Source: Chitinophagaceae bacterium
GTDB taxonomy: Bacteria; Bacteroidota; Bacteroidia; Chitinophagales; Chitinophagaceae
NCBI GenBank assembly: GCA_016713085.1
Contig: JADJPV010000001.1
Coordinates: forward strand, 2,315,001-2,379,000
Reading direction: 5' to 3'
DNA length: 64,000 nt
Position numbers and translations under genes: made by a program. The notes under the pieces are model-generated. The model was not told where the DNA came from, did no database searches, and saw only the letters and a list, made by a program, of their open reading frames with translations. Shown here piece by piece: positions 26,742 to 35,810 of the stretch (position 1 is the stretch's first letter; every line of letters starts with the position of its first letter).

Positions 26742-28979
26742 CTGGAATCGACAACGACCATACCGGCCTATACCCTTACTCCCGAACAGGAAAAAAAGGA
26801 AATCCTTCGTCACTACCGCAGTTTGTTACGATCACTCAAAACAAAACTCAAAAAAGGCGATAAGGAACTGGTGCGTACTGCCTTTGAAATGGCGGCAGAT
26901 GCACATAAAACCATGCGCCGCAAAAGCGGCGAACCATATATACTGCATCCGTTATCGGTGGCACAGATTTGTGTGGAAGAAATTGGGCTGGGTGTGCGTT
27001 CAACAATTTGCGCTTTATTACATGATACGGTTGAGGATACTGATATTACGCTGGAAGATGTAGCCCGTGAATTTGGAAATGAAATTGCGAGGATCATTGA
27101 CGGGCTAACCAAAATTTCTACTGTTGTTGATGCCAATTCAACACAGCAGGCAGAAAATTTTAAAAAGATTTTACTGACGCTTACGGATGATCCGAGAGTA
27201 ATCCTGATTAAGCTGGCGGATCGTTTGCATAATATGCGTACGCTCGACAGTATGAAGCGGGAGAAGCAGCTGAAGATTTCCAGTGAAACGGTTTATATCT
27301 ATGCTCCATTAGCTCACAGGTTAGGCTTATATAATATCAAAACGGAAATGGAAGATCTTTCCATGAAGTACCTGGAGCCGGACATTTACAAGGAAATTGC
27401 ACGCAAGCTTTCAGAAACAAAACGTGAACGCAGTCGCTATATCAATGAATTCATCAAGCCCATTAAAGAAAAAATGGAAAGGGCTGGGTTTAGCAGTTTT
27501 GAAATTTATGGAAGACCCAAATCCATCCACTCCATATCCAACAAAATAAAAAAGAAGGGTGTAAGCTTTGAAGAAGTATATGATCTGTTTGCCATCCGTA
27601 TGCTCATTGATGCCCCACCGGAAAAAGAAAAAGAAGATTGCTGGAAAGCTTATTCAATTGTTACAGATATGTACACGCCCAGTCCTGAACGATTGCGTGA
27701 TTGGCTGAGTAATCCCAAGAGCAATGGGTATGAAGCACTGCATACAACTGTAATGGGTCCACAAGGTAAATGGGTGGAAGTGCAGATCCGTACCAAACGT
27801 ATGAATGAGATTGCAGAGAAGGGTTTGGCTGCTCACTGGAAATACAAAGAAGGGAGTGGTGATGAAGACCGTTTTGATAAATGGTTTCATAATATCCGTG
27901 AAGTACTGAATAACCAGGACAGCAGCTCTCTTGATTTTTTACAGGATTTTAAAAGCTCTTTTCTTGCAGAAGAAATTTATGTGTACACACCAAAGGGCGA
28001 TGTAAAAATGCTGCCGCTTGGAGCAACAGCTCTTGATTTTGCATTTGGTGTACACAGTGATGTGGGCGGAAAATGTATTGGTGCCAAAGTAAATCATAAG
28101 CTGGTTCCTATTGCACATAAGCTGCGCAGTGGCGACCAGATTGAGATCATTACAAGCAGTAAACAACGGCCAAGTGAAGACTGGTTAAGTTTTGTTGTAA
28201 CGGCCAAGGCAAGGAGCAAAATCAAAGATGCACTGAAGGAAGAAAAACGGAAAGTGGCTGATGATGGTAAATATGTGCTTCAACGCAAACTGGAGCAAAT
28301 GGGGGCCAGCTTTGATGTGCAGAACGTTGATACGTTGGTTCATTTCTACAAGGTTCCTTCGCAGCTGGATTTGTATTACAGAATTGCCACAAAGAATATC
28401 GATCTCAAGGATATTAAAGAATTACATCTGCATGGTGATAAACTGGAATTACCCAAGCCGGTGAAACCAACCATGGAACCCAAGCCGGATTATGATCCAC
28501 ATAAACCTATTTCACCCAAGGATTCTGAACTCATCATTTTTGGAGAAAGCAGCGACAGAATTGTTTATACACTGGCCAATTGCTGCAAACCAATTCCCGG
28601 CGATGATGTGTTTGGCTTTGTATCAACCGGCAAAGGGTTGATCATTCATCGTACCAATTGCCCCAATGCTGCAAGATTGCTTTCGAACTTCGGGCACAGG
28701 GTAGTGAAAACCAAGTGGGCCAAGCACAATGAAATTTCTTTCCTCACCGGTATAAAGATTATTGGGGTTGATGATGTAGGTGTAGTTAGTAAGATTACCA
28801 GTCTTATCAGCGAAATGAGGTTGAACATCAGTGCCATCACTATTGAAGCAAAGGAAGGTGTGTTTGAAGGAAACATTAAAATCTTTGTACACGATAAAGA
28901 TGAACTTGATGAAATGGTGGCCCGTTTGTACAAATTACCCGGCATCCAGACAGTGGAGCGGTACGATACTGAACAGTAG
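26742..28979 (+). CDS. Bifunctional (p)ppGpp synthetase/hydrolase, RelA/SpoT family
   Basis: A stringent-response enzyme that makes and degrades (p)ppGpp. The HD hydrolase domain has ALLHDTVEDTDIT and LADRLHNMRTL. The synthetase domain has GRPKSIHSISNKI, VYDLFAIR and NPKSNGYEALHTTV. TGS (about 410-470, VYTPKGDVKMLPLGATALDFAF) and a C-terminal ACT domain follow. No ATG opens the gene. A TTG at 26823 would cut off YTLTPEQEKKEILRHYRSL, which looks conserved in this group. The upstream in-frame CTG at 26742, eight bases after a TAAATTCG box, gives 745 residues. The start is therefore uncertain, and a base error at the CTG is possible. Confidence 0.9.
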   Translation: MESTTTIPAYTLTPEQEKKEILRHYRSLLRSLKTKLKKGDKELVRTAFEMAADAHKTMRRKSGEPYILHPLSVAQICVEEIGLGVRSTICALLHDTVEDTDITLEDVAREFGNEIARIIDGLTKISTVVDANSTQQAENFKKILLTLTDDPRVILIKLADRLHNMRTLDSMKREKQLKISSETVYIYAPLAHRLGLYNIKTEMEDLSMKYLEPDIYKEIARKLSETKRERSRYINEFIKPIKEKMERAGFSSFEIYGRPKSIHSISNKIKKKGVSFEEVYDLFAIRMLIDAPPEKEKEDCWKAYSIVTDMYTPSPERLRDWLSNPKSNGYEALHTTVMGPQGKWVEVQIRTKRMNEIAEKGLAAHWKYKEGSGDEDRFDKWFHNIREVLNNQDSSSLDFLQDFKSSFLAEEIYVYTPKGDVKMLPLGATALDFAFGVHSDVGGKCIGAKVNHKLVPIAHKLRSGDQIEIITSSKQRPSEDWLSFVVTAKARSKIKDALKEEKRKVADDGKYVLQRKLEQMGASFDVQNVDTLVHFYKVPSQLDLYYRIATKNIDLKDIKELHLHGDKLELPKPVKPTMEPKPDYDPHKPISPKDSELIIFGESSDRIVYTLANCCKPIPGDDVFGFVSTGKGLIIHRTNCPNAARLLSNFGHRVVKTKWAKHNEISFLTGIKIIGVDDVGVVSKITSLISEMRLNISAITIEAKEGVFEGNIKIFVHDKDELDEMVARLYKLPGIQTVERYDTEQ

Positions 28980-29025
28980 TTTTCCCCAACTTAATTTTTA
29001 TTTCGTCTTCCCTTTCTGTTTCTCT

Positions 29026-29033
29026 TATTTTTG
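29026..29033 (+). promoter_or_regulatory. -7 box for purA
   Basis: TATTTTTG, 29 bases before the purA ATG. Confidence 0.5.
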
Positions 29034-29062
29034 CGGCTTCAAATACCCACTCAAACTATTTT

Positions 29063-30325
29063 ATGGTTGATGTAATTCTGGGCCTCCAATGGGGCGACGA
29101 AGGAAAAGGAAAGATTGTTGATTTTTTTGCTCCCAATTATGATGTGATTGCACGCTTCCAGGGCGGACCAAATGCAGGACATACTTTGTATGTCAAAGGT
29201 GAAAAAGTAGTGCTGCATCAAATCCCCAGCGGAATTTTTCATAACGGCATTGTGAACTTAATTGGCAATGGTGTTGTACTCGATCCTGTTACACTCAAAA
29301 GAGAATGCGACAAGGTTGCTTCCATGGGAGTGGATGTAAAGAAAAATTTATTCATTGCAGAACGCACCAACTTAATCATTCCAACGCACCGTGCATTAGA
29401 TAAAGCAGCTGAGATGGCAAAGGGTGATGAAAAAATTGGTTCTACCTTAAAAGGAATCGGCCCGGCATATATGGATAAAACAGGTCGGAATGCTTTACGT
29501 GTTGGAGATCTGCTCGATCCTGAATTTAATGTGCTTTACAATAAGCTTCGTGCAAAGCACCAGCAACTGCTCGATAATTATAATTTCAAAGAAGATATCA
29601 GCGAGTGGGAAAAAGAATTCTTTGAAAGCATTGAGTTTTTGAAACAGCTGAATATTGTTAATGGCGAATATTTCATCAACAATAAAATTGCAGAAGGAAA
29701 ACGTGTGTTAGCTGAAGGCGCACAGGGCAGCATGCTCGATGTAGATTTCGGAACCTTTCCTTTTGTAACATCATCCAATACAATTTCAGCAGGTGTAAGT
29801 ACAGGACTTGGTATTGCACCGAATAAAATTGGTGAAGTGATTGGTATTACCAAAGCTTACTGTACAAGAGTGGGCAGCGGTCCTTTTCCTACCGAGCTGT
29901 TTGATGCAACCGGTGATAAATTACGTAAGATTGGAAATGAGTTTGGCGCAACAACAGGGCGCCCACGCCGGTGCGGCTGGATTGACCTGGTAGCGTTGAA
30001 ATTTGCCTGTATGATCAACGGTGTTACACAAATTGTAATGACAAAGGCAGATATACTGGATAGTTTTACTGATCTTGAAGTTTGTACTTCCTATCTTGTT
30101 GAAGGAAAAGAAACTAAAGAGATTCCTTTCCAGATCAGTAAAGTAAAGATCGATCCTGTATATAAAGCCTTTAAGGGCTGGAGCAAACCCATTGTGGATT
30201 GTAAATCATGGGCCGATTTCCCTGAACAGATGAATTCGTATCTTAATTTCATCAATGAATATCTTGGTGTTGAAGTGAAATATGTTTCTAACGGACCGGG
30301 AAGAGAGCAGATCATTTATCCATAA
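29063..30325 (+). CDS. purA: Adenylosuccinate synthetase
   Basis: First committed step of AMP synthesis: IMP plus aspartate plus GTP gives adenylosuccinate. The 420-residue protein begins DVILGLQWGDEGKGKIVD, the GTP-binding and catalytic loop with the aspartate and histidine ligands further on (NAGHTLYV). EGAQGSMLDVDFGTFPFVTSSN, VGSGPFPTEL and TTGRPRRCGWID are all standard PurA segments. It stands alone with its own promoter. Confidence 0.97.
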   Translation: MVDVILGLQWGDEGKGKIVDFFAPNYDVIARFQGGPNAGHTLYVKGEKVVLHQIPSGIFHNGIVNLIGNGVVLDPVTLKRECDKVASMGVDVKKNLFIAERTNLIIPTHRALDKAAEMAKGDEKIGSTLKGIGPAYMDKTGRNALRVGDLLDPEFNVLYNKLRAKHQQLLDNYNFKEDISEWEKEFFESIEFLKQLNIVNGEYFINNKIAEGKRVLAEGAQGSMLDVDFGTFPFVTSSNTISAGVSTGLGIAPNKIGEVIGITKAYCTRVGSGPFPTELFDATGDKLRKIGNEFGATTGRPRRCGWIDLVALKFACMINGVTQIVMTKADILDSFTDLEVCTSYLVEGKETKEIPFQISKVKIDPVYKAFKGWSKPIVDCKSWADFPEQMNSYLNFINEYLGVEVKYVSNGPGREQIIYP

Positions 30326-30411
30326 GGGAAAATGTTTAGAAAAAAAATATCAAAAAAGTTTGGCTAATTCAAAAACCCGTTTAAATTTTACAGCATAATC
30401 GTTGTTTAAAA

Positions 30412-30846
30412 ATGGCAAAGTCAATTAAGAAAACCGAAGACAACTCATCTCACAAATCCGAACCGGTAAAGAAGCCTGATACCAAATCTAAAAAAAGCCA
30501 GGAAGAGGATGATGATGACGATGATGATTTTGAAATGGATGATGAACCTGTTGTGAAAAAGGGTGGCAAAGCAGTTGCATCAAAAGGCAAGGGTAAAGCT
30601 GATGATGATGACGATGATGATGCAGGTGATGAGGAAGATGATGACTGGAACAAAGGCGAAGAGGGTGATGATTACGATCCTGACTTTGAAGAGTTTGATA
30701 TACCAAAATCAAAAGTCAAGAGTGTTACAGGTGGAAAAAAGAAAGCCGCAGAAGAGGAAGATGATTTTAAAGTGGATGATGATTTCAAAGAGTTTGATGT
30801 GATGGGCGGCGGTGATGATTTTGATGATGACGATGATGATTTTTAA
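30412..30846 (+). CDS. Highly acidic low-complexity protein
   Basis: A 144-residue protein made of aspartate/glutamate runs alternating with lysine-rich linkers (KKPDTKSKKSQ, KGGKAVASKGKGKA) and ending in DDFDDDDDDF. It has no signal peptide or folded domain that I can see. Similar short acidic proteins are common in Chitinophagaceae; their role is not known to me. The layout recalls the acidic tail of RNA polymerase delta factors or nucleic-acid mimics, but no homology is claimed. It lies eight bases before the pabB-like gene and is probably co-transcribed. Confidence 0.65.
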   Translation: MAKSIKKTEDNSSHKSEPVKKPDTKSKKSQEEDDDDDDDFEMDDEPVVKKGGKAVASKGKGKADDDDDDDAGDEEDDDWNKGEEGDDYDPDFEEFDIPKSKVKSVTGGKKKAAEEEDDFKVDDDFKEFDVMGGGDDFDDDDDDF

Positions 30847-30854
30847 AAAATTAA

Positions 30855-32138
30855 GTGAAAAGAAGCTTTCAATCTTTTTCAATAACAGATCTTTCTGAAA
30901 CAAAAAGTCAAATGTTGAGCTGGTGTAACCGGTTCAACATTTGTGCTTTTCTGGATAACCATCATTACCAGTTACCCGGCCATAGCTACGAATGTCTTGT
31001 TGGCTGTGGTGCTGTTGCATCTGTCAAGGCCAATGCAGGAACTGCATTGAATGAATTGCAACTGTTTCTTGATCAGCAAAACGACTGGTGCTTTGGTCAT
31101 TTGGGTTATGACCTGAAAAATGAAACAGAGCAGCTGCAATCAACACATGCTGACAGGATTGGTTTTACTGATCTGTGTTTCTTCGTTCCCGAATATGTTT
31201 TTCAGCTCAGCGAAAACGAAATCAGCATTGGTTCAGTGAAGAATGATCATGCAGAAGTGTTTCAGCAAATCAAAGCTCAGTTAATTCTATCCACTGCTCA
31301 GAAGAGTGATCTGCAGATTAAAGAACGTGTATCAAAAGAAGATTATCTCAACAGCATTCAATCTATCCGTCAGCATATTCTACGTGGTGATTGTTATGAA
31401 CTGAATTACTGCATTGAATTTTTTGCAAAAGATGCAGGCATTGATCCGGTGCAGGTGTATCAGTCGCTCACAACTATTTCTCCCAATCCATTTGCTGCCT
31501 TTTACAAAGTGGATAACAGTTACCTGTTATGTGCAAGCCCTGAACGTTTCTTAAGAAAGCAGGGAGCCGAGTTACTGTCGCAGCCCATTAAAGGAACTTT
31601 AAAGAGAGACAGAACAGATACAGCTGAAGATGAAGTATTGAAAAATCAATTATACAAAAGTGAAAAAGACCGGAGTGAGAATGTGATGGTGGTTGATTTG
31701 GTACGTAATGATCTCAGCCGGGTATGCAAAGAAGGAACAGTGAAAGTGGATGAGCTCTTTGCTGTGTATTCATTTCCGCAGGTACACCAAATGATTTCAA
31801 CCATCAGCGGCGAAATGAAAGATGAACTGACATTTACAGATATCATCCGTGCCACATTCCCAATGGGAAGTATGACGGGGGCACCCAAACGAAAAGTACT
31901 GCAACTCATCAATCAATATGAACAGACAAGACGTGGAATTTTCTCCGGCGCTGTTGGCTATATAGCTCCCAATGGTGATTTTGATTTTAATGTAGTGATC
32001 AGGAGTATTCTGTACAATGCATACACTAATTATCTTTCTTACCTTGTTGGAAGTGGTGTTACGTTTTACAGTGATGCAGAGAAAGAATATGAGGAATGTT
32101 TATTGAAAGCGAGTGCAATAAAGAATGTTTTGGGTTAA
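30855..32138 (+). CDS. Aminodeoxychorismate/anthranilate synthase component I family
   Basis: A 427-residue chorismate-utilising enzyme, probably PabB (4-amino-4-deoxychorismate for folate). The C-terminal chorismate-binding domain has SPERFLR, PIKGTLKRDRTD, ENVMVVDLVRNDLSRVC, FPMGSMTGAPKRKVLQLI and RRGIFSGAVGYI. The PIKGT lysine residue favours PabB over TrpE, which usually has PIAGT. The start is GTG. No glutamine amidotransferase is adjacent, so pabA/trpG must lie elsewhere. Its last bases overlap the convergent transglycosylase gene. Confidence 0.87.
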   Translation: MKRSFQSFSITDLSETKSQMLSWCNRFNICAFLDNHHYQLPGHSYECLVGCGAVASVKANAGTALNELQLFLDQQNDWCFGHLGYDLKNETEQLQSTHADRIGFTDLCFFVPEYVFQLSENEISIGSVKNDHAEVFQQIKAQLILSTAQKSDLQIKERVSKEDYLNSIQSIRQHILRGDCYELNYCIEFFAKDAGIDPVQVYQSLTTISPNPFAAFYKVDNSYLLCASPERFLRKQGAELLSQPIKGTLKRDRTDTAEDEVLKNQLYKSEKDRSENVMVVDLVRNDLSRVCKEGTVKVDELFAVYSFPQVHQMISTISGEMKDELTFTDIIRATFPMGSMTGAPKRKVLQLINQYEQTRRGIFSGAVGYIAPNGDFDFNVVIRSILYNAYTNYLSYLVGSGVTFYSDAEKEYEECLLKASAIKNVLG

Positions 32139-33211
32139 CTCTTCTTCTTCGTCACAGGTTTCTTCTTCATCTCCGGTAATTCAGAAACTTTGGGATAAAT
32201 ATCTTTCATACCCTGTTCGCCATAAAAACGCATGAGCAGCTGTACACTTTCACTTAAAATATTATACCGGTTTTTATTAAAGACCTGCATTTTTTCTTTT
32301 GGGAGGCGAAGGTCAAATGTATTGTTGCCGGCCAGTACTGCATCAAAGTTGGGGTTGAGTTGATTGAAATACATTAAATCAATCATCAGGTCTTTTGCCA
32401 TTACAACTGAGCTGAATTTTCCTGCAATAGTTTGGACATCTATATTGGGATCTGTTTTCTCCGGTGCAAATTCTGCGGGTTTATTTTGTTGCCCGTTATT
32501 CACCGAAGTTGTGATACCACCTTTTCCTTCCATGATATAATGAGTGGCAATGAATTTTTTTACATGGGTTCTGCTTTCTGCGGGGAGATAATATTGAAGT
32601 TTCCAAAAATCACGGCTGCCGCTTTTTTTAATAGCACTGTATACACGGCCGGGTCCGCCATTATATGCGGCAATCACCAGCAACCAGTCATTCAAATCTT
32701 TATAGAGATAAGTAAGATATCTTGCTGCTGCATGTGTGCTGCGGAAATAATCAGTACGTTCATCAACCCAACCATTCACCATCAACCCATATTCTTTAGC
32801 AGTATAAGGCATAAACTGCCAGGGGCCTCTTGCACCAACCCAGCTTGTTGCACCCGTACTTAAGCCCGATTCAATTACTGCAAGATATTTTAACTCATGC
32901 GGTAACCCATATTGCATGAGTACATTATCAATCAATGTAAAGTAAGGAACGCCCCAGCTTTTCATTTTCGTCAAACTTTTTCCGTGACCTTCTAAATAAT
33001 CCTGGATAAAGCCCCATGCCTGTGGATGAATCTGTGCATCATACGATACTGCGGGATTGAATTCTTTGTTAACGAAGAGTGTTTGAAATCCGTATTTGTC
33101 AACGTTGCCCTGTGCTGTATCTGCCACAGTTCCATTGCCTGAACTGTCTTTCTGTGCAAACGACAAAAGACAACTTCCACTAAGAAGTATGAGCAATAGA
33201 ATTTTCTGCAT
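32135..33211 (-). CDS. Membrane-bound lytic murein transglycosylase, MltD-like
   Basis: A 358-residue periplasmic lysozyme-like enzyme that cuts peptidoglycan. A signal peptide (MQKILLLILLSGSCLLSFAQ) is followed by an SLT domain: the catalytic glutamate is in LAVIESGLSTGATSWVGARGPWQFMP, and AAYNGGPGRVYSAI and HVKKFIATHYIME are typical of the MltD branch. A C-terminal region could carry LysM-like segments but is divergent. It lies seven bases after gatA and is probably in the tatA-gatA operon. Confidence 0.88.
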   Translation of the reverse strand: MQKILLLILLSGSCLLSFAQKDSSGNGTVADTAQGNVDKYGFQTLFVNKEFNPAVSYDAQIHPQAWGFIQDYLEGHGKSLTKMKSWGVPYFTLIDNVLMQYGLPHELKYLAVIESGLSTGATSWVGARGPWQFMPYTAKEYGLMVNGWVDERTDYFRSTHAAARYLTYLYKDLNDWLLVIAAYNGGPGRVYSAIKKSGSRDFWKLQYYLPAESRTHVKKFIATHYIMEGKGGITTSVNNGQQNKPAEFAPEKTDPNIDVQTIAGKFSSVVMAKDLMIDLMYFNQLNPNFDAVLAGNNTFDLRLPKEKMQVFNKNRYNILSESVQLLMRFYGEQGMKDIYPKVSELPEMKKKPVTKKKS

Positions 33212-33218
33212 AATAAAA

Positions 33219-34682
33219 TTAAACTGCCTTATAGGTTTTTAACCATTCGTTGCTAAGGCGCAGCAAAGATAGCTCATCAAAATGCTTTGTCATCAGTTGA
33301 AGGCCGAACGGTAATCCGTTGCTATGCTGAAAGAGGGGAATAGAGATGGCAGGTATACCAACCAGATTGGCATAAACAGTGTAAATATCGGCCAGGTACA
33401 TTTCAATGGGGTTACTGCTTTTTTCACCGATCTTAAATGCAGTTGAAGGAGATACCGGCATCAGCAAAACATCTACCTCATTGAATACCAGTTTTGTTTC
33501 ATTGTAGAGCTTACGTCTAACCTGTTGTGCTTTTGTATAGTAAGCATCATAATAACCGGCACTTAATACAAACGTTCCGAGCATGATGCGTCGTTGTACT
33601 TCTTTACCAAAACCATCGGAACGGTTGGCGGAGTAAAATTCTGTTAATTCTTCTTTTACCGGTGTTGATTGCGGTCCGTAACGAACTCCATCAAAACGGG
33701 AAAGATTGCTGCTGGCTTCAGCAGTAGTTAAAATATAATAAGCAGGAACGATATAATCAATAAGATCAAAATCAAGTTCTTTTACTTCATACCCATCTTT
33801 TTTTAATTTGTTGATGAAGTTGACATGAGCCGATTTAATTTCTGCATCCAATCCTTCATGTTCTAATGTTTGTTTGAAATAACCCAAAACAGGTTTGGTT
33901 GTTTTTGGCTGATCTAATCCTGCAGCATAATCAGCAACAGGCAATGATGAAACAGTACTGTCAAAATCATCAGCACCTGCAATAACAGATAAAACTAAAG
34001 CAACATCCTCTACATTGTTTGCCAGTACACCAATCTGATCAAAGCTTGAGCCGTAAGCAATCAAACCATGACGGCTGATTCTTCCATAACTTGGTTTCAT
34101 ACCAACTACTCCGCAAAAATCTGCCGGCTGACGAACAGAACCACCGGTATCACTGCCCAAACTAATCATACAAAGATTCGCCTGAACAGCAACTGCTGAG
34201 CCTCCCGATGATCCGCCGGGTACACGTTCCTGATCAATTGAATTTTTGACTGCACCGTACGAAGAATTTTCGTTACTGCTGCCCATGGCAAATTCATCAC
34301 AATTATTAGTGCCGATGATAATGGCATCTTCTGCCAGTAAGCGTTCAACAGCTGTTGAATTAAAAATGGAATGAAAACCTTTGAGAATTTTTGATGCAGC
34401 AGAAACAGGATGCTGTTTAAATGCAATTACATCTTTAATGGTGAAAACAACACCATGCAGTTTGCCGGTTGTTTTCCCTGCATTACGCTGCTCATCTAAC
34501 TGAGCTGCTCTTTGCTTTGCTTCTTCATCAAAACTGTGAACAAGCGCATTTAAACCTTTATGCAACCTTATCTGTGACAAATAATAATCAACTGCCTCTT
34601 TGCAGGAAGTTTTATTCGTCAGCAGGCTTTCATGATAATCCTTTATGGTTGCAAATGGATACAAATAGCTATGCAGCTTCAA
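33219..34682 (-). CDS. gatA: Glutamyl-tRNA(Gln) amidotransferase subunit A
   Basis: Amidase subunit of the GatCAB enzyme, which turns misacylated Glu-tRNA(Gln) into Gln-tRNA(Gln). The 487-residue protein has the amidase signature: the catalytic lysine in VFTIKDVIA, the GGSSGGSAVA loop and the serine pair in GSDTGGSVRQPA. DEFAMGSSNENS is also typical. GatB and GatC are not in the window. It lies 33 bases after tatA on the same strand. Confidence 0.94.
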   Translation of the reverse strand: MKLHSYLYPFATIKDYHESLLTNKTSCKEAVDYYLSQIRLHKGLNALVHSFDEEAKQRAAQLDEQRNAGKTTGKLHGVVFTIKDVIAFKQHPVSAASKILKGFHSIFNSTAVERLLAEDAIIIGTNNCDEFAMGSSNENSSYGAVKNSIDQERVPGGSSGGSAVAVQANLCMISLGSDTGGSVRQPADFCGVVGMKPSYGRISRHGLIAYGSSFDQIGVLANNVEDVALVLSVIAGADDFDSTVSSLPVADYAAGLDQPKTTKPVLGYFKQTLEHEGLDAEIKSAHVNFINKLKKDGYEVKELDFDLIDYIVPAYYILTTAEASSNLSRFDGVRYGPQSTPVKEELTEFYSANRSDGFGKEVQRRIMLGTFVLSAGYYDAYYTKAQQVRRKLYNETKLVFNEVDVLLMPVSPSTAFKIGEKSSNPIEMYLADIYTVYANLVGIPAISIPLFQHSNGLPFGLQLMTKHFDELSLLRLSNEWLKTYKAV

Positions 34683-34715
34683 CTAGTGAAGTAGTGGAAT
34701 GATGAAAGGAAATAA

Positions 34716-34922
34716 TTACTTGGGTTGCTGTGTATCGTTTGTGCTGTCTTCAATTTCTTTACGCACATTACTTTTAGCATCATTGAACTCACGGATACCT
34801 TTGCCAAGGCCTTTCATCAGTTCAGGAATTTTGCGGCCACCAAAAAGAATCAGGATGGCAATTACAATCAGGATAATTTCCTGTGTACCAAGTACGCCGA
34901 GAAGTATGGGTTGAAAATTCAT
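34716..34922 (-). CDS. tatA: Twin-arginine translocase subunit TatA/E
   Basis: A 68-residue protein with one N-terminal membrane helix (LGTQEIILIVIAILILF), the FGGRKIPELMKGLGKGIREF hinge and amphipathic helix, and a polar tail. This is the classic TatA shape, forming the protein-conducting pore for folded proteins. It is the first gene of the tatA-gatA-transglycosylase series. Confidence 0.92.
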   Translation of the reverse strand: MNFQPILLGVLGTQEIILIVIAILILFGGRKIPELMKGLGKGIREFNDAKSNVRKEIEDSTNDTQQPK

Positions 34923-34944
34923 AATATTCGATTTAGTAGGAAAA

Positions 34945-34952
34945 CAAAGTTA
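34945..34952 (-). promoter_or_regulatory. -7 box for tatA
   Basis: TAACTTTG on the minus strand, 22 bases before the tatA start. Confidence 0.5.
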
Positions 34953-34994
34953 CAGTTATTTATAAAGACGTTTGCAGAAAGATTTGCATAAAAA

Positions 34995-35014
34995 AACCTT
35001 CTGTGAGGAAGGTT
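34995..35014 (-). terminator. Terminator after the small lipoprotein gene
   Basis: AACCTTC and GAAGGTT form a 7-bp stem. On the minus strand it is followed by TTTTTATG. Confidence 0.7.
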
Positions 35015-35038
35015 ACAATGTTTTTAACTTTAGTCAGT

Positions 35039-35164
35039 TTAGCGGATATAGTTCTTTCCGCATTTACCAGCTTTGCCGTTAGCAGCCTGGTATGGACTGA
35101 TTCCCCTGTTGCAGGACATTAATAAAAATGTAACTACTGCGAGTGCCAACAATACTTTCTTCAT
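35039..35164 (-). CDS. Small lipoprotein, 41 residues
   Basis: A short open frame with the signal MKKVLLALAVVTFLLMSC; the lipobox cysteine is at position 18. The mature part is only about 24 residues, with two cysteines in all (NRGISPYQAANGKAGKCGK). It is flanked by its own terminator and has a leader with an inverted repeat. It looks like a real small lipoprotein of unknown role. Confidence 0.65.
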   Translation of the reverse strand: MKKVLLALAVVTFLLMSCNRGISPYQAANGKAGKCGKNYIR

Positions 35165-35166
35165 AC

Positions 35167-35211
35167 CGAAACAATGATTTAAAAATTAACAATTGGGTAA
35201 AGATTGTTTCG
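35167..35211. repeat. Inverted repeat before the small lipoprotein gene
   Basis: CGAAACAAT (35167-35175) and ATTGTTTCG (35203-35211) are perfect inverted partners with a 27-base spacer. They could form a leader hairpin or mark a paired regulator site. Confidence 0.35.
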
Positions 35212-35289
35212 ATAGGTATGGGATTCGGTATTAAGTTGGTTCTTTTAGTATTGAATTTAAAACGTAAGATAATAGATAAAAGTATAAAA

Positions 35290-35306
35290 CGGAAAGATTC
35301 TTTCCG
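35290..35306 (-). terminator. Terminator after rplS
   Basis: CGGAAAG/CTTTCCG stem with a three-base loop. On the minus strand TTTTATACTTTT follows. Confidence 0.6.
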
Positions 35307-35332
35307 GTTTTATTAAAAAAAGGTCAATAAGC

Positions 35333-35686
35333 TTATTTAATACGCTTCTCTTTAATACGGGCACTTTTACCGCTTCTTTCACGCAGATAGAAGAGTTTTG
35401 CACGGCTTACTTTACCCACTTTGTTCAGTTCAACTGAATCAACATTGGGTGAGCTGAACGGGAAAGTACGCTCAACACCTACGCCATCAGAGATCTTACG
35501 CACTGTAAATGTGGCAGTTGCGCCAACACCCTGACGTTTGATCACATCGCCACGGAAGCTCTGGATACGCTCTTTACCGCCTTCAACGATTTTGTAGTTA
35601 ACGGTAATATTATCACCTGCTTTAAATTTAGGATATTCCTTTTTAGCAGTTAATTGTTCATGTATAAATGCAACAGCGGCGTTCAT
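35333..35686 (-). CDS. rplS: Ribosomal protein bL19
   Basis: A 117-residue 50S subunit protein at the subunit interface. The characteristic FKAGDNITVNYKIVEGGKERIQSFRGDVIKR and GVGVERTFPFSSPNVDSVELNKVGKVSRAKLFYLRERSGKSARIKE are complete. It is a single-gene unit here with a strong promoter box. In many bacteria it follows trmD, which is absent here. Confidence 0.97.
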   Translation of the reverse strand: MNAAVAFIHEQLTAKKEYPKFKAGDNITVNYKIVEGGKERIQSFRGDVIKRQGVGATATFTVRKISDGVGVERTFPFSSPNVDSVELNKVGKVSRAKLFYLRERSGKSARIKEKRIK

Positions 35687-35707
35687 AACTCTTAATTTTT
35701 AGGACGG

Positions 35708-35715
35708 CAAAGGTA
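35708..35715 (-). promoter_or_regulatory. -7 box for rplS
   Basis: TACCTTTG on the minus strand, 21 bases before the rplS start. The same hexamer context (CAAAGGTAGGGGG) appears before tRNA-Leu, as expected for strong promoters. Confidence 0.6.
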
Positions 35716-35810
35716 GGGGGTTTTTGCAGGAATTTGTTATTTGTTCTGCGGAATTTGGAAAAAAAGTTAACCTCCCAATTCCGAATCCTTAATTCCAAGC
35801 TACTTCCTGA

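Noticed and set aside
30450..30712. Antisense serine- or histidine-rich frames over the acidic gene
   Set aside because: They arise from GAT/GAC repeats read on the other strand.
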